64,000 bases of DNA from Pseudomonadota bacterium. GTDB lineage: Bacteria; Pseudomonadota; Alphaproteobacteria; Rhodobacterales; Rhodobacteraceae. The position numbers and the translations under genes are program-made. The DNA lies in assembly GCA_020161655.1 (NCBI GenBank), contig JAIUPC010000012.1:434001-498000 (forward strand), read 5' to 3'. Positions 9,118-17,999 of the stretch are shown piece by piece. The first letter of the stretch is position 1. Every line of letters begins with the position of its first letter. The notes below the pieces were generated by a model. It was not told the DNA's origin and made no database searches. It worked only from the letters and a program-made list of their open reading frames with translations.

Positions 9118-9143
9118 GCAACTTATCCGAAACCGGCTTCGTA
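9118..9143 (+). promoter_or_regulatory. Candidate ECF-type promoter upstream of the fasciclin gene
   Basis: GCAACTT (9118-9124) and CGTA (9140-9143) are separated by 15 bp. This resembles the AAC/CGT pattern of many ECF sigma promoters and lies in front of the fasciclin gene that follows the ECF sigma/anti-sigma pair. A 9-bp hairpin (TCCGGGGGA / TCCCCCGGA, 9156-9178) lies between it and the start codon. This rests on pattern only. Confidence 0.3.
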
Positions 9144-9197
9144 GCTTCCGGCACATCCGGGGGAATGGATCCCCCGGACCCCAACTGGGAGCTACAA

Positions 9198-9749
9198 ATG
9201 TTCTTCAAACCCACCGCCATCGCACTCACGCTGACCGCTTTCGCCGCGCCCGCGCTGGCCGCCGAAAACCCGATGGTCGGCGGTGCCGCGATGTATGACA
9301 CCAAGAACATCGTCGAGAATGCCGTCAACTCCGCCGATCACACCACGCTCGTGGCCGCGGTTCAGGCGGCGGGTCTGGCCGAGACGCTGTCCGGCGAAGG
9401 TCCCTTCACTGTCTTCGCGCCGACCAACGAAGCCTTCGCCAAGCTGCCCGCGGGCACGGTCGAGAACCTTCTCAAGCCCGAGAACAAGGAGATGCTGACC
9501 AAGATCCTGACCTGCCACGTGGTCGCTGCCAATGCCTCCGCAGAGGCGATCATGGGCATGATCGCGGATGAGGGCGGCAAGCATCCGGTCAAGACCGTGG
9601 GCGGCTGCGAATTCACCGCGACGTCCAAGGATGGCAAGGTGATGCTCGAGGATGGCCAGGGCAACATCGCCACCGTCACCATCGCTGACGTCAACCAGTC
9701 AAACGGCGTGATCCACGTCATCGACACTGTGCTTCTGCCGAAGATGTGA
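9198..9749 (+). CDS. Secreted fasciclin (FAS1) domain protein
   Basis: An exported single-domain fasciclin protein of 183 residues. It has a signal peptide (about 1-22, ending FAAPALA) and then one FAS1 domain with both conserved boxes: [15 protein letters not shown] (about 68-82) and the C-terminal [16 protein letters not shown]1 domains usually mediate adhesion or surface interactions, and in Alphaproteobacteria such genes recur beside ECF sigma/anti-sigma pairs. ATG 9198 is preceded by GGGAGC. The gene stands behind its own 100-bp leader with a candidate ECF promoter and a hairpin, and ends at a terminator. Confidence 0.9.
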   Translation: MFFKPTAIALTLTAFAAPALAAENPMVGGAAMYDTKNIVENAVNSADHTTLVAAVQAAGLAETLSGEGPFTVFAPTNEAFAKLPAGTVENLLKPENKEMLTKILTCHVVAANASAEAIMGMIADEGGKHPVKTVGGCEFTATSKDGKVMLEDGQGNIATVTIADVNQSNGVIHVIDTVLLPKM

Positions 9750-9772
9750 GGGGGAAGCGGTTACGAGTTCGG

Positions 9773-9799
9773 GGGGCGTCCGTCGGGGCGCCCCTTTTT
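9773..9799 (+). terminator. Rho-independent terminator after the fasciclin gene
   Basis: GGGGCG (9773-9778) pairs with CGCCCC (9789-9794), followed by TTTTT. It lies 24 bp past the fasciclin stop and just before the convergent Uup gene end. Confidence 0.75.
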
Positions 9800-9805
9800 C
9801 GTGCC

Positions 9806-11617
9806 TCAGGCGCCGGCCTTTTCCTCAAGCTCCAGCCATTCTTCCTCGGCGCTGGCGAGGGTCGCCTGCCGTTCCGCCAGCCCTTCGGAAGCGCGGCGGA
9901 ACTTGTCTGGCGCGGTCTGGAAGAGGTTCGGGTCAGAAAGGAAATCGGAAAGCCGGCCGATCTCGGCCTCAAGCTTCTCCATGATCCCCGGCAGCGCGTC
10001 GAGCCGGTGGCGTTCGGTGAAGGTCAGGCCGTTCGCCGCCCGCTTCGGCTTTGCCTCGGGCGCGGCCACGGGCTTTTGCGCAGGCTTCGGCGCGACGACA
10101 GGCGCCGCCTCGCCCTTCTGCGCCTGATAGTCGCTCCAGCCGCCGGCATAGGCGGTGACGCGCCCCTCGCCTTCGAAGGCGATGGTCGTCGTCGCCACCC
10201 GGTCGATGAAATCGCGGTCGTGGCTCACGAGCAGAACGGTGCCGTCGTAATCGCCGAGGATATCCTGCAGAAGGTCCAGCGTCTCGACATCAAGATCGTT
10301 GGTCGGCTCATCGAGGATCAGAAGGTTCGAGGGCTTGGCCATGATCCGCGCCAGCAGCAGCCGCGCCCGTTCCCCGCCGGACAGCGACCCGATCGGCGCC
10401 CGCGCCTGCGCCTCGTCGAAAAGGAAGTCCTTGAGGTAGGCGACGACATGCTTCGGCTGGCCGCGCACCATGACCTGATCGGCCCGCCCCGACACCCGCA
10501 TCTCGGGGTCGTTCACGAGCCCGTCCCAAAGCGACATCTCCAGATCAAGCGCCGCCCGCGCCTGATCGAAGACCGCGATGTCGAGATTGGTGCCAAGCCG
10601 GATCGTGCCGGCATCAGGCGCCACCTCGCCGGTCAGAAGCTTCAGAAGCGTGGTCTTGCCGATCCCGTTCGGGCCGACAAAGGCGACCCGGTCGCCACGC
10701 AGCACGGTCAAATCGAAGGGCCGCAGGATCACCCGGTCGCCGAAGGCCTTCGAAATCCCCTTCGCCTCAATGACGAGCTTGCCCGAGACCTGGCCCGCGT
10801 CCAGCGCCATATCCGCCGTGCCCTGCCGCCGGATCATCGCGGCGCGGTCGTCCCGCATCGCCTGCAATGCGCGCACCCGGCCCATGTTGCGCTTCCGGCG
10901 CGCCGAGATGCCTTCGACCGCCCATTTCGCCTCGGCCTTGATCTTGCGTTCAAGCTTGTGGCGGGCGAGGTCTTCCTCGGCCCAGGTCGTTTCGCGCCAG
11001 TCCTCGAAGGCCTCGAAGCCGCGTTCGTTGCGGCGGACCTCGCCCCGGTCGATCCAGAGCGTGGCGCGAGTCAGCGCCTTCAGGAAGGCGCGATCGTGGC
11101 TGATGAGGACGAAGGCGGCCTTCGTCTCCCTCAACCGTGCCTCAAGCCAGCCGATCGCCTCGATATCAAGGTGGTTGGTCGGCTCGTCGAGAAGCATCAG
11201 CTCCGGCGCCTCGGCCAGAAGCTTCGCCAAGGCCGCCCGTCGCCGCTCACCGCCTGAGGCCGCAGTGACCGCCGTCTCGGGATCGAACTTCAGCCCCTCT
11301 GCCGCCACAGCGACACGGTAGCTTTCGCCTTCCGGCAGGCCGGAGGCTGCGAAATCGCCAAGCGTCTCGTAACTGGCGAAATCCGGCTCCTGCTCCATGT
11401 AGCCCACGGTCACGCCGGGCGGCACCACCCGCTCGCCCTTGTCAGGCTCGGCCAGCCCCGCCATGACCTTCATCAGCGTCGACTTGCCCGAGCCATTGCG
11501 CCCGACGAGCGCCACCCGGTCGCCGGGCTGGATCGTCAGGCCAAGCCCGTCGAAGACGGGATTGCCGCCGAAGGTCAGGGAGATGCCGGAAAGCTGGAGA
11601 AGGGGTGCGCGTGCCAT
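9806..11617 (-). CDS. uup: ABC-F family ATPase, Uup type
   Basis: A soluble protein with two ABC ATPase domains and no membrane domain, 603 residues long. ABC-F proteins act on ribosomes or nucleic-acid structures; Uup in E. coli limits precise transposon excision and helps resolve replication intermediates. Visible motifs are Walker A GRNGSGKST (about 38-46) and GPNGIGKTT (about 318), two ABC signatures (SGGERRRAALAKLL and LSGGERARLLLARIM), and the linker between the two domains. The C-terminal 90 residues (FTERHRLDALPGIMEKLEAEIGRL onwards) form the charged coiled coil typical of Uup. It is a single gene between the fasciclin terminator and ispG. Confidence 0.88.
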   Translation of the reverse strand: MARAPLLQLSGISLTFGGNPVFDGLGLTIQPGDRVALVGRNGSGKSTLMKVMAGLAEPDKGERVVPPGVTVGYMEQEPDFASYETLGDFAASGLPEGESYRVAVAAEGLKFDPETAVTAASGGERRRAALAKLLAEAPELMLLDEPTNHLDIEAIGWLEARLRETKAAFVLISHDRAFLKALTRATLWIDRGEVRRNERGFEAFEDWRETTWAEEDLARHKLERKIKAEAKWAVEGISARRKRNMGRVRALQAMRDDRAAMIRRQGTADMALDAGQVSGKLVIEAKGISKAFGDRVILRPFDLTVLRGDRVAFVGPNGIGKTTLLKLLTGEVAPDAGTIRLGTNLDIAVFDQARAALDLEMSLWDGLVNDPEMRVSGRADQVMVRGQPKHVVAYLKDFLFDEAQARAPIGSLSGGERARLLLARIMAKPSNLLILDEPTNDLDVETLDLLQDILGDYDGTVLLVSHDRDFIDRVATTTIAFEGEGRVTAYAGGWSDYQAQKGEAAPVVAPKPAQKPVAAPEAKPKRAANGLTFTERHRLDALPGIMEKLEAEIGRLSDFLSDPNLFQTAPDKFRRASEGLAERQATLASAEEEWLELEEKAGA

Positions 11618-11660
11618 GGGCGTGAGCTAATGCGGGGCCGGAGGGCCGTCAACGCCCCTC

Positions 11661-11706
11661 CTTTCATCTTGCCTGAAATACCTCGGGGTGCGGGGTGGAA
11701 CCCCGC
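11661..11706 (+). repeat. Intergenic repeat, copy B (TTTCATCTTGCC variant) with hairpin
   Basis: CTTTCATCTTGCCTG, then AAATACCTCGGGG, then a 7-bp hairpin GCGGGGT/ACCCCGC (11690-11706) that touches the ispG stop codon. It lies between ispG and uup, both on the minus strand. Confidence 0.5.
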
Positions 11707-12836
11707 TACTCCGCCGCCTCACGCGCGTCGATCTCGGCGGCGCGCGCTTCGACCAGCCCGACGATATGGTCGATCATCCGGTCGTTCGACAGTTTGTGGT
11801 CCTGCTTGCCGGCCAGATAGACCATGCCTGACCCGGCGCCGCCGCCGGTGAAGCCGATGTCGGTCATCAGCGCCTCGCCCGGACCGTTGACCACGCAGCC
11901 GATGATCGAAAGGCTCATCGGCGTCTTGATATGCTCAAGCCGCTTTTCCAGCGCCTCGACCGTCTTGATGACGTCGAAGCCCTGCCGCGCGCAGGAGGGG
12001 CAGGAGATGATCTGCACGCCGCGGGTCCGAAGGCCGAGCGACTTCAGGATCTCATAGCCGACCTTCACCTCCTCGACCGGATCGGCCGAAAGAGAGACGC
12101 GGATCGTGTCGCCGATCCCGGCCCAGAGAAGGCTGCCAAGGCCGACCGCCGACTTGACGGTGCCGGACATGAGGCCGCCGGCCTCGGTGATGCCGAGGTG
12201 GATGGGCGCATCCGTCGCCTCGGCAAGCTGCTGGTAGGCGGCGGCGGCGAGGAATACGTCCGAGGCCTTGCAGGAGATCTTGAACTCGTGAAAGTCGTTG
12301 TCCTGCAAGAGCTTGATATGGTCGAGCCCGCTTTCGACCATGGCATCGGGGCAAGGCTCGCCGTATTTCTCCAGAAGGTGCCGTTCCAGCGATCCGGCAT
12401 TGACGCCGATGCGGATGGAGGCGCCGTGGTCCTTCGCGGCGCGCACCACTTCGGCCACGCGCTTCGCGTCGCCGATATTGCCGGGGTTGATCCTGAGGCA
12501 GGCCGCGCCCGCCTCGGCCGCCTCTATGGCGCGCTTGTAGTGGAAATGGATGTCGGCGACGATCGGCACCGGGCTTTCGCGGACGATTTCCTTCAGCGCC
12601 CGCGTCGATTCCTCATCCGGTGTCGAGACGCGCACGATATCGGCCCCGGCGGCAACGGAACGCTGGATCTGCTCCACCGTCGCCTTCACGTCGGTCGTCA
12701 AAGTGTTGGTCATGGTCTGGACGGTGATCGGCGCGTCGCCGCCGACCGGCACCTTGCCGACCATGATCTGGCGCGACTTGCGGCGCATCACGTCGCGCCA
12801 GGGGCGGATCGGATTATGGGACATGGCGGGATTCAT
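11706..12836 (-). CDS. ispG: 4-hydroxy-3-methylbut-2-en-1-yl diphosphate synthase (IspG)
   Basis: Penultimate step of the MEP isoprenoid pathway: reduces 2-C-methylerythritol 2,4-cyclodiphosphate to HMBPP using a [4Fe-4S] cluster. The 376-residue protein starts [24 protein letters not shown] and continues into the TIM barrel ([21 protein letters not shown]). The cluster ligands are in SCPSCARQ and [13 protein letters not shown] near residues 270-310. Length and motifs match the bacterial flavodoxin-dependent enzyme. A RodZ-like gene lies 63 bp upstream on the same strand, the same pairing as rodZ-ispG in E. coli, which suggests a shared transcript. Confidence 0.97.
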   Translation of the reverse strand: MNPAMSHNPIRPWRDVMRRKSRQIMVGKVPVGGDAPITVQTMTNTLTTDVKATVEQIQRSVAAGADIVRVSTPDEESTRALKEIVRESPVPIVADIHFHYKRAIEAAEAGAACLRINPGNIGDAKRVAEVVRAAKDHGASIRIGVNAGSLERHLLEKYGEPCPDAMVESGLDHIKLLQDNDFHEFKISCKASDVFLAAAAYQQLAEATDAPIHLGITEAGGLMSGTVKSAVGLGSLLWAGIGDTIRVSLSADPVEEVKVGYEILKSLGLRTRGVQIISCPSCARQGFDVIKTVEALEKRLEHIKTPMSLSIIGCVVNGPGEALMTDIGFTGGGAGSGMVYLAGKQDHKLSNDRMIDHIVGLVEARAAEIDAREAAE

Positions 12837-12899
12837 CCAGAGTTCGGCGTCCGGCCCTAGATAGACCCTGCCACCGCCTTGGGCAACCGTCCCCGGCGC

Positions 12900-14135
12900 T
12901 TACTCGGTGACCGGCTCGGTCGCGACGGCAGAGGTTGCGTCGGCGGTCGAGAACTTCACCAGATCGGCGTCGCCGGTCATGTCGGCCACGGTATAGGCCG
13001 TGGTCAGCGCCTCGGGCGAAAGGGTCACGTTCTTGGTGACGGAGCCGCGCGCACCGGCCGGCCCGTAGGTCTGTCCATTCACCGCGAAGTAAAGCGCACC
13101 GGATTCGCCGACCCGAAGGATCGGCGCCTCTTCCAGCTTCGGCAGCGGATAGCGCTCGCCCGCGTCGAGGATCTTCTCGAAGATCGTGGTGCCGTCGGCA
13201 GAGGTGATCCTGACCCAGGCGGGACGCACGGCCAGAAGCTCGACCTGTGCGGCGTCGGAGGCGATGACCTGAACCGGCGTCTCGCCCAGCGCAGGTGCTG
13301 CATTGGCGGCGACGGTGGCGGTTTCCTCGACCGGCTTCGCAGCGACGCCGGCAAGGGCGCCCACGGTGCGCGGGTCGATGGCGGCGATCGGCCCGTCGCG
13401 GGCGACGAGCACCGGCACGTCGAGTGCCTCGGGCCGGTAGAGCCGGTCGAAGGCCTCGGGCGCCGGGGCGGCATCGGTGGCGGGACGCTCGGCAAGGGCG
13501 ATGTCGGTCGCCTCGGCCTGATTGGCACTGCCGCCGCCGGTCGCGGAGAGGGGATCAAGTTCGGCGATGACGCCGGGGGATTGCTCTGCCGGGGCGAGCT
13601 GCACCCTTTGCACTTCCTGCAGCACCGTCCAGCCGCCATAGCCAAGACCGCCGATCAGCGTCAGGAGGACGGCGATGGAGCCGATGGCGCCGGGCTGGAT
13701 GCCCGACCAGAACGCCTCGCCCTGCGGCACGAAGGGCGCCTTGGGGTTGGCGAGCGGATCGGCATAGGCCGGGGCGCGGGTATTGCCAGTTTTCTTCAGG
13801 CCGGAGGCCGCAGCCGACATGCCATGGGCGACGGTGAAGTTTGCTTCCTGGCAGAAGCGCTGGAAGGCCCATTCCGGGTCCATGCCGAGATAGCGTGCGT
13901 AGGAGCGGACATAGCCGGCAACGAAGCCCGGCGTTTCAAAGGCCGAAACGTCGCAATTCTCGATCGCGGCGATGTAGCTGGCCTTGATCTTGAGTTCGCG
14001 CTGAACGTCGAGCAGCGACTTGGCGAGCGTCGCACGCTCGCCCCGCATCACGTCGCCGAGCCGCAATTCGAAATCGTCAAACCCCTTGGGTTTGCTTTCG
14101 TCTTGCGCCGAAGGTGGGACCCTCCGCCCGATCAT
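12900..14135 (-). CDS. RodZ-like protein: cytosolic HTH, one TM segment, DUF4115 domain
   Basis: A bitopic membrane protein of 411 residues resembling RodZ, which couples MreB filaments to elongasome peptidoglycan synthesis. An N-terminal Xre-type HTH spans about 20-110 (LRLGDVMRGERATLAKSLLDVQRELKIKASYIAAIE). One transmembrane helix follows near 170-190 (AIGSIAVLLTLIGGLGYGGWTVL). A long Ala/Pro/Glu-rich periplasmic linker leads to the C-terminal DUF4115 domain (about 300-390, RPAWVRITSADGTTIFEKIL). The position directly upstream of ispG supports the assignment. Alphaproteobacterial members vary in the linker, so the symbol is withheld. Confidence 0.82.
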   Translation of the reverse strand: MIGRRVPPSAQDESKPKGFDDFELRLGDVMRGERATLAKSLLDVQRELKIKASYIAAIENCDVSAFETPGFVAGYVRSYARYLGMDPEWAFQRFCQEANFTVAHGMSAAASGLKKTGNTRAPAYADPLANPKAPFVPQGEAFWSGIQPGAIGSIAVLLTLIGGLGYGGWTVLQEVQRVQLAPAEQSPGVIAELDPLSATGGGSANQAEATDIALAERPATDAAPAPEAFDRLYRPEALDVPVLVARDGPIAAIDPRTVGALAGVAAKPVEETATVAANAAPALGETPVQVIASDAAQVELLAVRPAWVRITSADGTTIFEKILDAGERYPLPKLEEAPILRVGESGALYFAVNGQTYGPAGARGSVTKNVTLSPEALTTAYTVADMTGDADLVKFSTADATSAVATEPVTE

Positions 14136-14245
14136 GCCACTGCCCCGTACCTATCCCCTGGACGGCCGACGATTCGTCGCCCTGTGTGCCGTCCTATTGT
14201 CCGTTTGATACCACAGGGCAAGGCCGAATGCGACCTTTGATGACC

Positions 14246-15469
14246 TCAGGCCGAGAGTTCAGCGCGATTCAGCGCACAGTGTGACCAGAGTTTATCCATG
14301 GCGCGGACGAGATGGTCGATGTCGCCCATGGAATGCACCGGCGAGGGCGTGAAGCGCAGCCGTTCGGTGCCGCGCGGCACGGTGGGGAAGTTGATCGGCT
14401 GCACGTAGATCCCGTAATGCTCGAGCATCATGTCGGAAATCAACTTGCAATGCACGGGGTTACCGACATGCACCGGGACGATGTGGGTGCCGTGGTCGAT
14501 GATCGGCAGGCCAAGCGCGCGGAGCCGGGCCTTGAGGACGCGGGCATGTTCCTGCTGCTTGTCGCGGAGATCCTGCGCCGCCTTGACGAAGCGGACCGAA
14601 GCCGCCGCCCCTGCCGCAACGGCAGGCGGCAGCGAGGTCGTGAAGATGAAACCGGGCGCGTAGGAGCGGATCGCGTCGACCATCCTGGCCGAGGCGGCGA
14701 TATAGCCGCCCATCACGCCGAACGCCTTGGCGAGGGTGGCGTTGATGATGTCGATGCGGCCCATCAGTCCGAGCTTTTCCGCCACCCCTGCCCCGCGCGG
14801 CCCGTACATGCCGACGGCATGGACCTCATCAAGATAGGTGAGCGCGCCAAACTCCTGCGCCGCGTCGCAGATCGCTTCCATCGGGCAGATGTCGCCGTCC
14901 ATAGAATAGACCGATTCGAAGGCGACGAGCTTCGGCGCCGCCGGATCGTCGGCGGCCATCAGTGCCTTCAGATGCGCCACGTCGTTGTGGCGGAAGATGC
15001 GCTTTTGGCCGCCGTTGCGCTTGATCCCCTCGATCATCGAGGCGTGGTTCAGCTCATCCGAATAGATGATGAGGCCGGGGAAAAGCTTCGGCAGCGTCGA
15101 AAGCGTCGCGTCATTGGCGATATAGGCCGAGGTGAAGACGAGCGCCGCTTCCTTGCGGTGGAGATCGGCAATCTCGGCCTCAAGTCGCTTGTGATAGACC
15201 GTGGTGCCGGAAATGTTACGGGTTCCGCCCGAACCGGCGCCGGTGGCGTCGAGCGCCTCGTGCATCGCCGCAAGCACGACGGGATGCTGGCCCATCCCGA
15301 GATAGTCGTTGCCGCACCAGACCGTGATCTCCTTCTCGGACCCGTCGGGCCGGGTCCAGATGGCCTTCGGGAACTGGCCTTTCCGCCGCTCGATGTCGAT
15401 GAAGGTGCGGTAGCGGCCTTCGTCGTGAAGCCGCTTGAGCGCCATATCGAGCTGCCGGTCGTAGGTCAT
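14246..15469 (-). CDS. hemA: 5-aminolevulinate synthase (HemA, C4 pathway)
   Basis: Condenses glycine and succinyl-CoA to 5-aminolevulinate, the first step of tetrapyrrole synthesis in Alphaproteobacteria. The 407-residue, PLP-dependent enzyme begins [20 protein letters not shown]. It has the glycine-rich [14 protein letters not shown], the EVHAVGMYG strand, and the PLP-binding lysine in [12 protein letters not shown] (about residue 248). Start and length match the Rhodobacter enzyme. A candidate FNR-type site (TTGATAGAGGTCAA) is centred 68 bp upstream, consistent with oxygen control of hemA in Rhodobacter. The gene is alone and divergent from the M20 operon. Confidence 0.97.
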   Translation of the reverse strand: MTYDRQLDMALKRLHDEGRYRTFIDIERRKGQFPKAIWTRPDGSEKEITVWCGNDYLGMGQHPVVLAAMHEALDATGAGSGGTRNISGTTVYHKRLEAEIADLHRKEAALVFTSAYIANDATLSTLPKLFPGLIIYSDELNHASMIEGIKRNGGQKRIFRHNDVAHLKALMAADDPAAPKLVAFESVYSMDGDICPMEAICDAAQEFGALTYLDEVHAVGMYGPRGAGVAEKLGLMGRIDIINATLAKAFGVMGGYIAASARMVDAIRSYAPGFIFTTSLPPAVAAGAAASVRFVKAAQDLRDKQQEHARVLKARLRALGLPIIDHGTHIVPVHVGNPVHCKLISDMMLEHYGIYVQPINFPTVPRGTERLRFTPSPVHSMGDIDHLVRAMDKLWSHCALNRAELSA

Positions 15470-15530
15470 ATCCGTCTCCTCTGGCTCTGATCCGCGATCA
15501 AAGCCCTAGGTTCCCTGTTCGCATTGTGCC

Positions 15531-15544
15531 TTGATAGAGGTCAA
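15531..15544. promoter_or_regulatory. Candidate FnrL (FNR-type) binding site upstream of hemA
   Basis: TTGAT-AGAG-GTCAA matches the FNR consensus TTGAT-N4-ATCAA at nine of ten positions, 62-75 bp upstream of the hemA start. Placed at -41.5 it would put transcription about 27 bp upstream of the ATG. A second, imperfect palindrome, TGATC-cgc-GATCA, lies at 15488-15500. The Rhodobacter hemA gene is known to be FnrL-controlled. Confidence 0.55.
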
Positions 15545-15614
15545 GTGCGACAAAAGGCAGTGTACATATTGCCGCTGACATTTGCGCGAGAAAGCAGGGG
15601 GCGCTGCCCCCTCT

Positions 15615-15670
15615 GCGGGCCGTCCCGGCCCGCATTCACCCCCGGGGTATTTGGGGCAACGAAGAAGCCG
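15615..15670 (-). repeat. Intergenic repeat, copy C (CTTCTTCGTTGCC variant) with hairpin
   Basis: On the minus strand it reads CTTCTTCGTTGCCCC, then AAATACCCCGGGGG, next to a 7-bp hairpin GCGGGCC/GGCCCGC (15615-15633). It lies in the 290-bp divergent region between hemA and the M20 peptidase gene and is closest to copy D at 26651. Nothing else coding is visible in that region. Confidence 0.5.
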
Positions 15671-15759
15671 GGAGGGTTCGACGGGGGGCGGCGGGGCGGT
15701 CTGGACACCGGCGGCGGCGCTGCTAGGGTCCGGGGCGATCCAGATGAAGGAGACGACCC

Positions 15760-17139
15760 ATGAGCCTCGACGCTGTTCTTGCCCGTATTGACGACACCTT
15801 GCCCGAGGCGATGGAGCGACTTTTCGGCCTTTTGCGCATCCAGTCGATCTCCACCGATCCGGCCTTCAAGGCGGAATGCGCCAGGGCCGCGGACTGGCTG
15901 GTCGAGGATCTGAAGTCGCTCGGCTTTACGGCGGCGGCGCGGAAGACGCCGGGGCATCCGATGGTGGTCGGGCATGGCGGCGGCGCGGGCAAGCATCTGC
16001 TCTTTTACGGCCACTATGATGTGCAGCCGGTCGATCCGCTGAACCTCTGGAACACCCCGCCCTTCGAGCCGCGGATCGAGGAGACGTCGAACGGCCCGGT
16101 GATGCGCGGGCGCGGCACCTCGGACGACAAGGGACAGCTCATGACCTTCATCGAGGCTTGCCGCGCCTGGAAGGCCGTGCATGGCACCCTGCCGGGCAAG
16201 CTGACGATCTTTCTTGAGGGCGAGGAGGAATCGGGTTCGCCCTCGCTGATCCCCTTCATGAAGGAGAACGCCAGGGAACTGACCGCCGAGATCGCGCTGA
16301 TCTGCGACACCTCCATGGTGTCGCCGGGCGTGCCGTCGATTGCCGGCCAGTTGCGCGGGATGCTGAAGGACGAATTCACACTCCACGGGCCGCGGATCGA
16401 CCTTCATTCCGGCCATTACGGCGGGCCGGGCCTGAACCCCCTGCGCGAGATCGCCAAGATCGTGGCGTCGTTCCACGATCCGAAGACGGGCCGGGTTGCG
16501 GTCGAGGGCTTCTATGACGGCGTGCATGAGGTGCCGGCCGCCCTTCTGGAACAGTGGAACAACACCGGCTTTGACGAGAAGGACTACCTGTCCAGCGTCG
16601 GCTATACCGTTGCGCATGGCGAGGAAGGCTATTCCACGCTGGAACAGCAATGGGCGCGCCCGACGCTTGAGATCAACGGCCTCTGGGGCGGCTATCAGGG
16701 TGCCGGGTCGAAGACAGTGATCCCCGCCGAGGCGCATTGCAAGATCACCTGCCGTCTGGTCGGCGACATGGACCCCGACGACCTCCGGCGGAAGATCCGC
16801 GCCCATGTCGAGGCGCGGTTGCCGAAGGATGCCCGCGTCACATGGGACAACAGTCTCGAAGGGTCGCCTGCGGCGGTGATGAACACCGACCGGGCGGAGT
16901 TTGCCACCGCGAAGCAGGCGCTGTCGGATGAATGGAACCGCGAGGCGGTGATCGTCGGGATGGGCGGCTCGATTCCCATCGCCGGGTTCTTCAAGGAAGT
17001 CCTCGGCATGGATGCGATGCTGATCGGCTTTGCCAATGATGACGACGCCATCCACAGCCCGAACGAAAAGTACGACGTGAAGAGCTTCCACAAGGGCATC
17101 CGCTCCTGGGCGCGCATCCTCGCCGCACTGAACGGATGA
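15760..17139 (+). CDS. M20 family metallopeptidase (dipeptidase / carboxypeptidase type)
   Basis: A cytosolic di-zinc hydrolase of the M20 family that probably cleaves dipeptides or N-acyl amino acids. The 459-residue protein has the first metal-binding motif YGHYDVQPVDP (about 86-96), GTSDDKGQ (about 125) that supplies the bridging Asp, and the catalytic EGEEESGSP (about 150). The M20 dimerisation domain follows, and the C-terminal metal His lies in DDDAIHSPNEKYD. ATG 15760 is preceded by GAAGGAGA. Its stop overlaps the next gene by 4 bp, making the first gene of a three-gene operon. Confidence 0.92.
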   Translation: MSLDAVLARIDDTLPEAMERLFGLLRIQSISTDPAFKAECARAADWLVEDLKSLGFTAAARKTPGHPMVVGHGGGAGKHLLFYGHYDVQPVDPLNLWNTPPFEPRIEETSNGPVMRGRGTSDDKGQLMTFIEACRAWKAVHGTLPGKLTIFLEGEEESGSPSLIPFMKENARELTAEIALICDTSMVSPGVPSIAGQLRGMLKDEFTLHGPRIDLHSGHYGGPGLNPLREIAKIVASFHDPKTGRVAVEGFYDGVHEVPAALLEQWNNTGFDEKDYLSSVGYTVAHGEEGYSTLEQQWARPTLEINGLWGGYQGAGSKTVIPAEAHCKITCRLVGDMDPDDLRRKIRAHVEARLPKDARVTWDNSLEGSPAAVMNTDRAEFATAKQALSDEWNREAVIVGMGGSIPIAGFFKEVLGMDAMLIGFANDDDAIHSPNEKYDVKSFHKGIRSWARILAALNG

Positions 17140-17999
17140 CGGGGTTTGCCGACCATCGCCTTGCGGTGAACGGGCAGGAGATCGCCTGTTCGGTCGGGGG
17201 CGAGGGGCCGCCGGTCCTGCTTCTTCATGGCTTCCCGCAGACCCGCGCGCTCTGGTGGCGGGTGGCGCCGGTGCTGGCCGGGCGTTTCACCGTCGTCACC
17301 GCCGACCTGCGCGGCTATGGCGCATCATCGAAGCCCGAGGGCGTCGCGGCATACACCTTCCGCGAGATGGGCCGCGACATGGCGGCGCTGATGGCGGTAC
17401 TCGGGTTTCCCCGGTTCGACCTTGTGGGGCATGACCGGGGCGCGCGGGTGGCGCACCGGATGGCGCTTGACGATGACGGGGGCCGGATCGGGCGGCTGGT
17501 GCTGATGGACATCGTGCCGACGCACCACCTTCTGTCGCAGCTCGAACGGAAGGTGGCGGCGGGCTATTACCACTGGTTCTTCCTGGCCCAGCCATTTCCC
17601 CTGCCGGAGCGCCTGATCCTGTCGGACCCGGATTTCTACTTCGAATCCTGCCTCCTGGGCTGGGGCGCCTCGCGGCTTGAGGATTTCGACCCCGGCCAGT
17701 TGACTGCCTATCGCGCGGCATGGCGCGACCCCGAAACCGTGCGCGCCATGTGCGACGACTACCGCGCGGCTCTGAAGCTCGACTTTGCGCTTGATGCCGC
17801 CGACCTTGGCCGCAACGTGCCGCATCCGGCGCTGGTGCTTTACGGGGCCGAGGGCGCGATGGCGCGGGCCTATGACGTGCCGGCGACCTGGGCCGGGAGG
17901 CTGGCCGACATGCGCGCGAAAGCCGTGCCGGGCGGGCATTTCTTCATCGACACCGCGCCGGAGGAAACCGCCGCCGCGCTAATGGAGTTCCTGGCATGA
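17136..17999 (+). CDS. Alpha/beta hydrolase, haloacetate-dehalogenase-like
   Basis: An alpha/beta-fold hydrolase of 287 residues whose nucleophile elbow is DLVGHDRGARVAHRM (about 91-105). Asp rather than Ser occupies the nucleophile position. This GHDRG pattern, with HGFPQT near residue 30 for the oxyanion hole and GGHFFIDTAPEE at the C-terminus for the catalytic His, is typical of haloacetate/fluoroacetate dehalogenases and of epoxide hydrolases. Which of these it is cannot be settled from motifs. It overlaps both neighbours by 4 bp (M20 peptidase, GNAT), so translation is probably coupled across the operon. Confidence 0.82.
   Translation: MTGFADHRLAVNGQEIACSVGGEGPPVLLLHGFPQTRALWWRVAPVLAGRFTVVTADLRGYGASSKPEGVAAYTFREMGRDMAALMAVLGFPRFDLVGHDRGARVAHRMALDDDGGRIGRLVLMDIVPTHHLLSQLERKVAAGYYHWFFLAQPFPLPERLILSDPDFYFESCLLGWGASRLEDFDPGQLTAYRAAWRDPETVRAMCDDYRAALKLDFALDAADLGRNVPHPALVLYGAEGAMARAYDVPATWAGRLADMRAKAVPGGHFFIDTAPEETAAALMEFLA

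Noticed and set aside
9746-11257. 503-codon plus-strand frame opposite uup
   Set aside because: It overlaps the fasciclin terminator and the Walker motifs of Uup on the other strand.
9806-11617. Treating the ABC-F gene as a transporter or antibiotic-resistance determinant
   Set aside because: It has no membrane domain and carries the Uup-type C-terminal coiled coil; resistance cannot be claimed from sequence alone.
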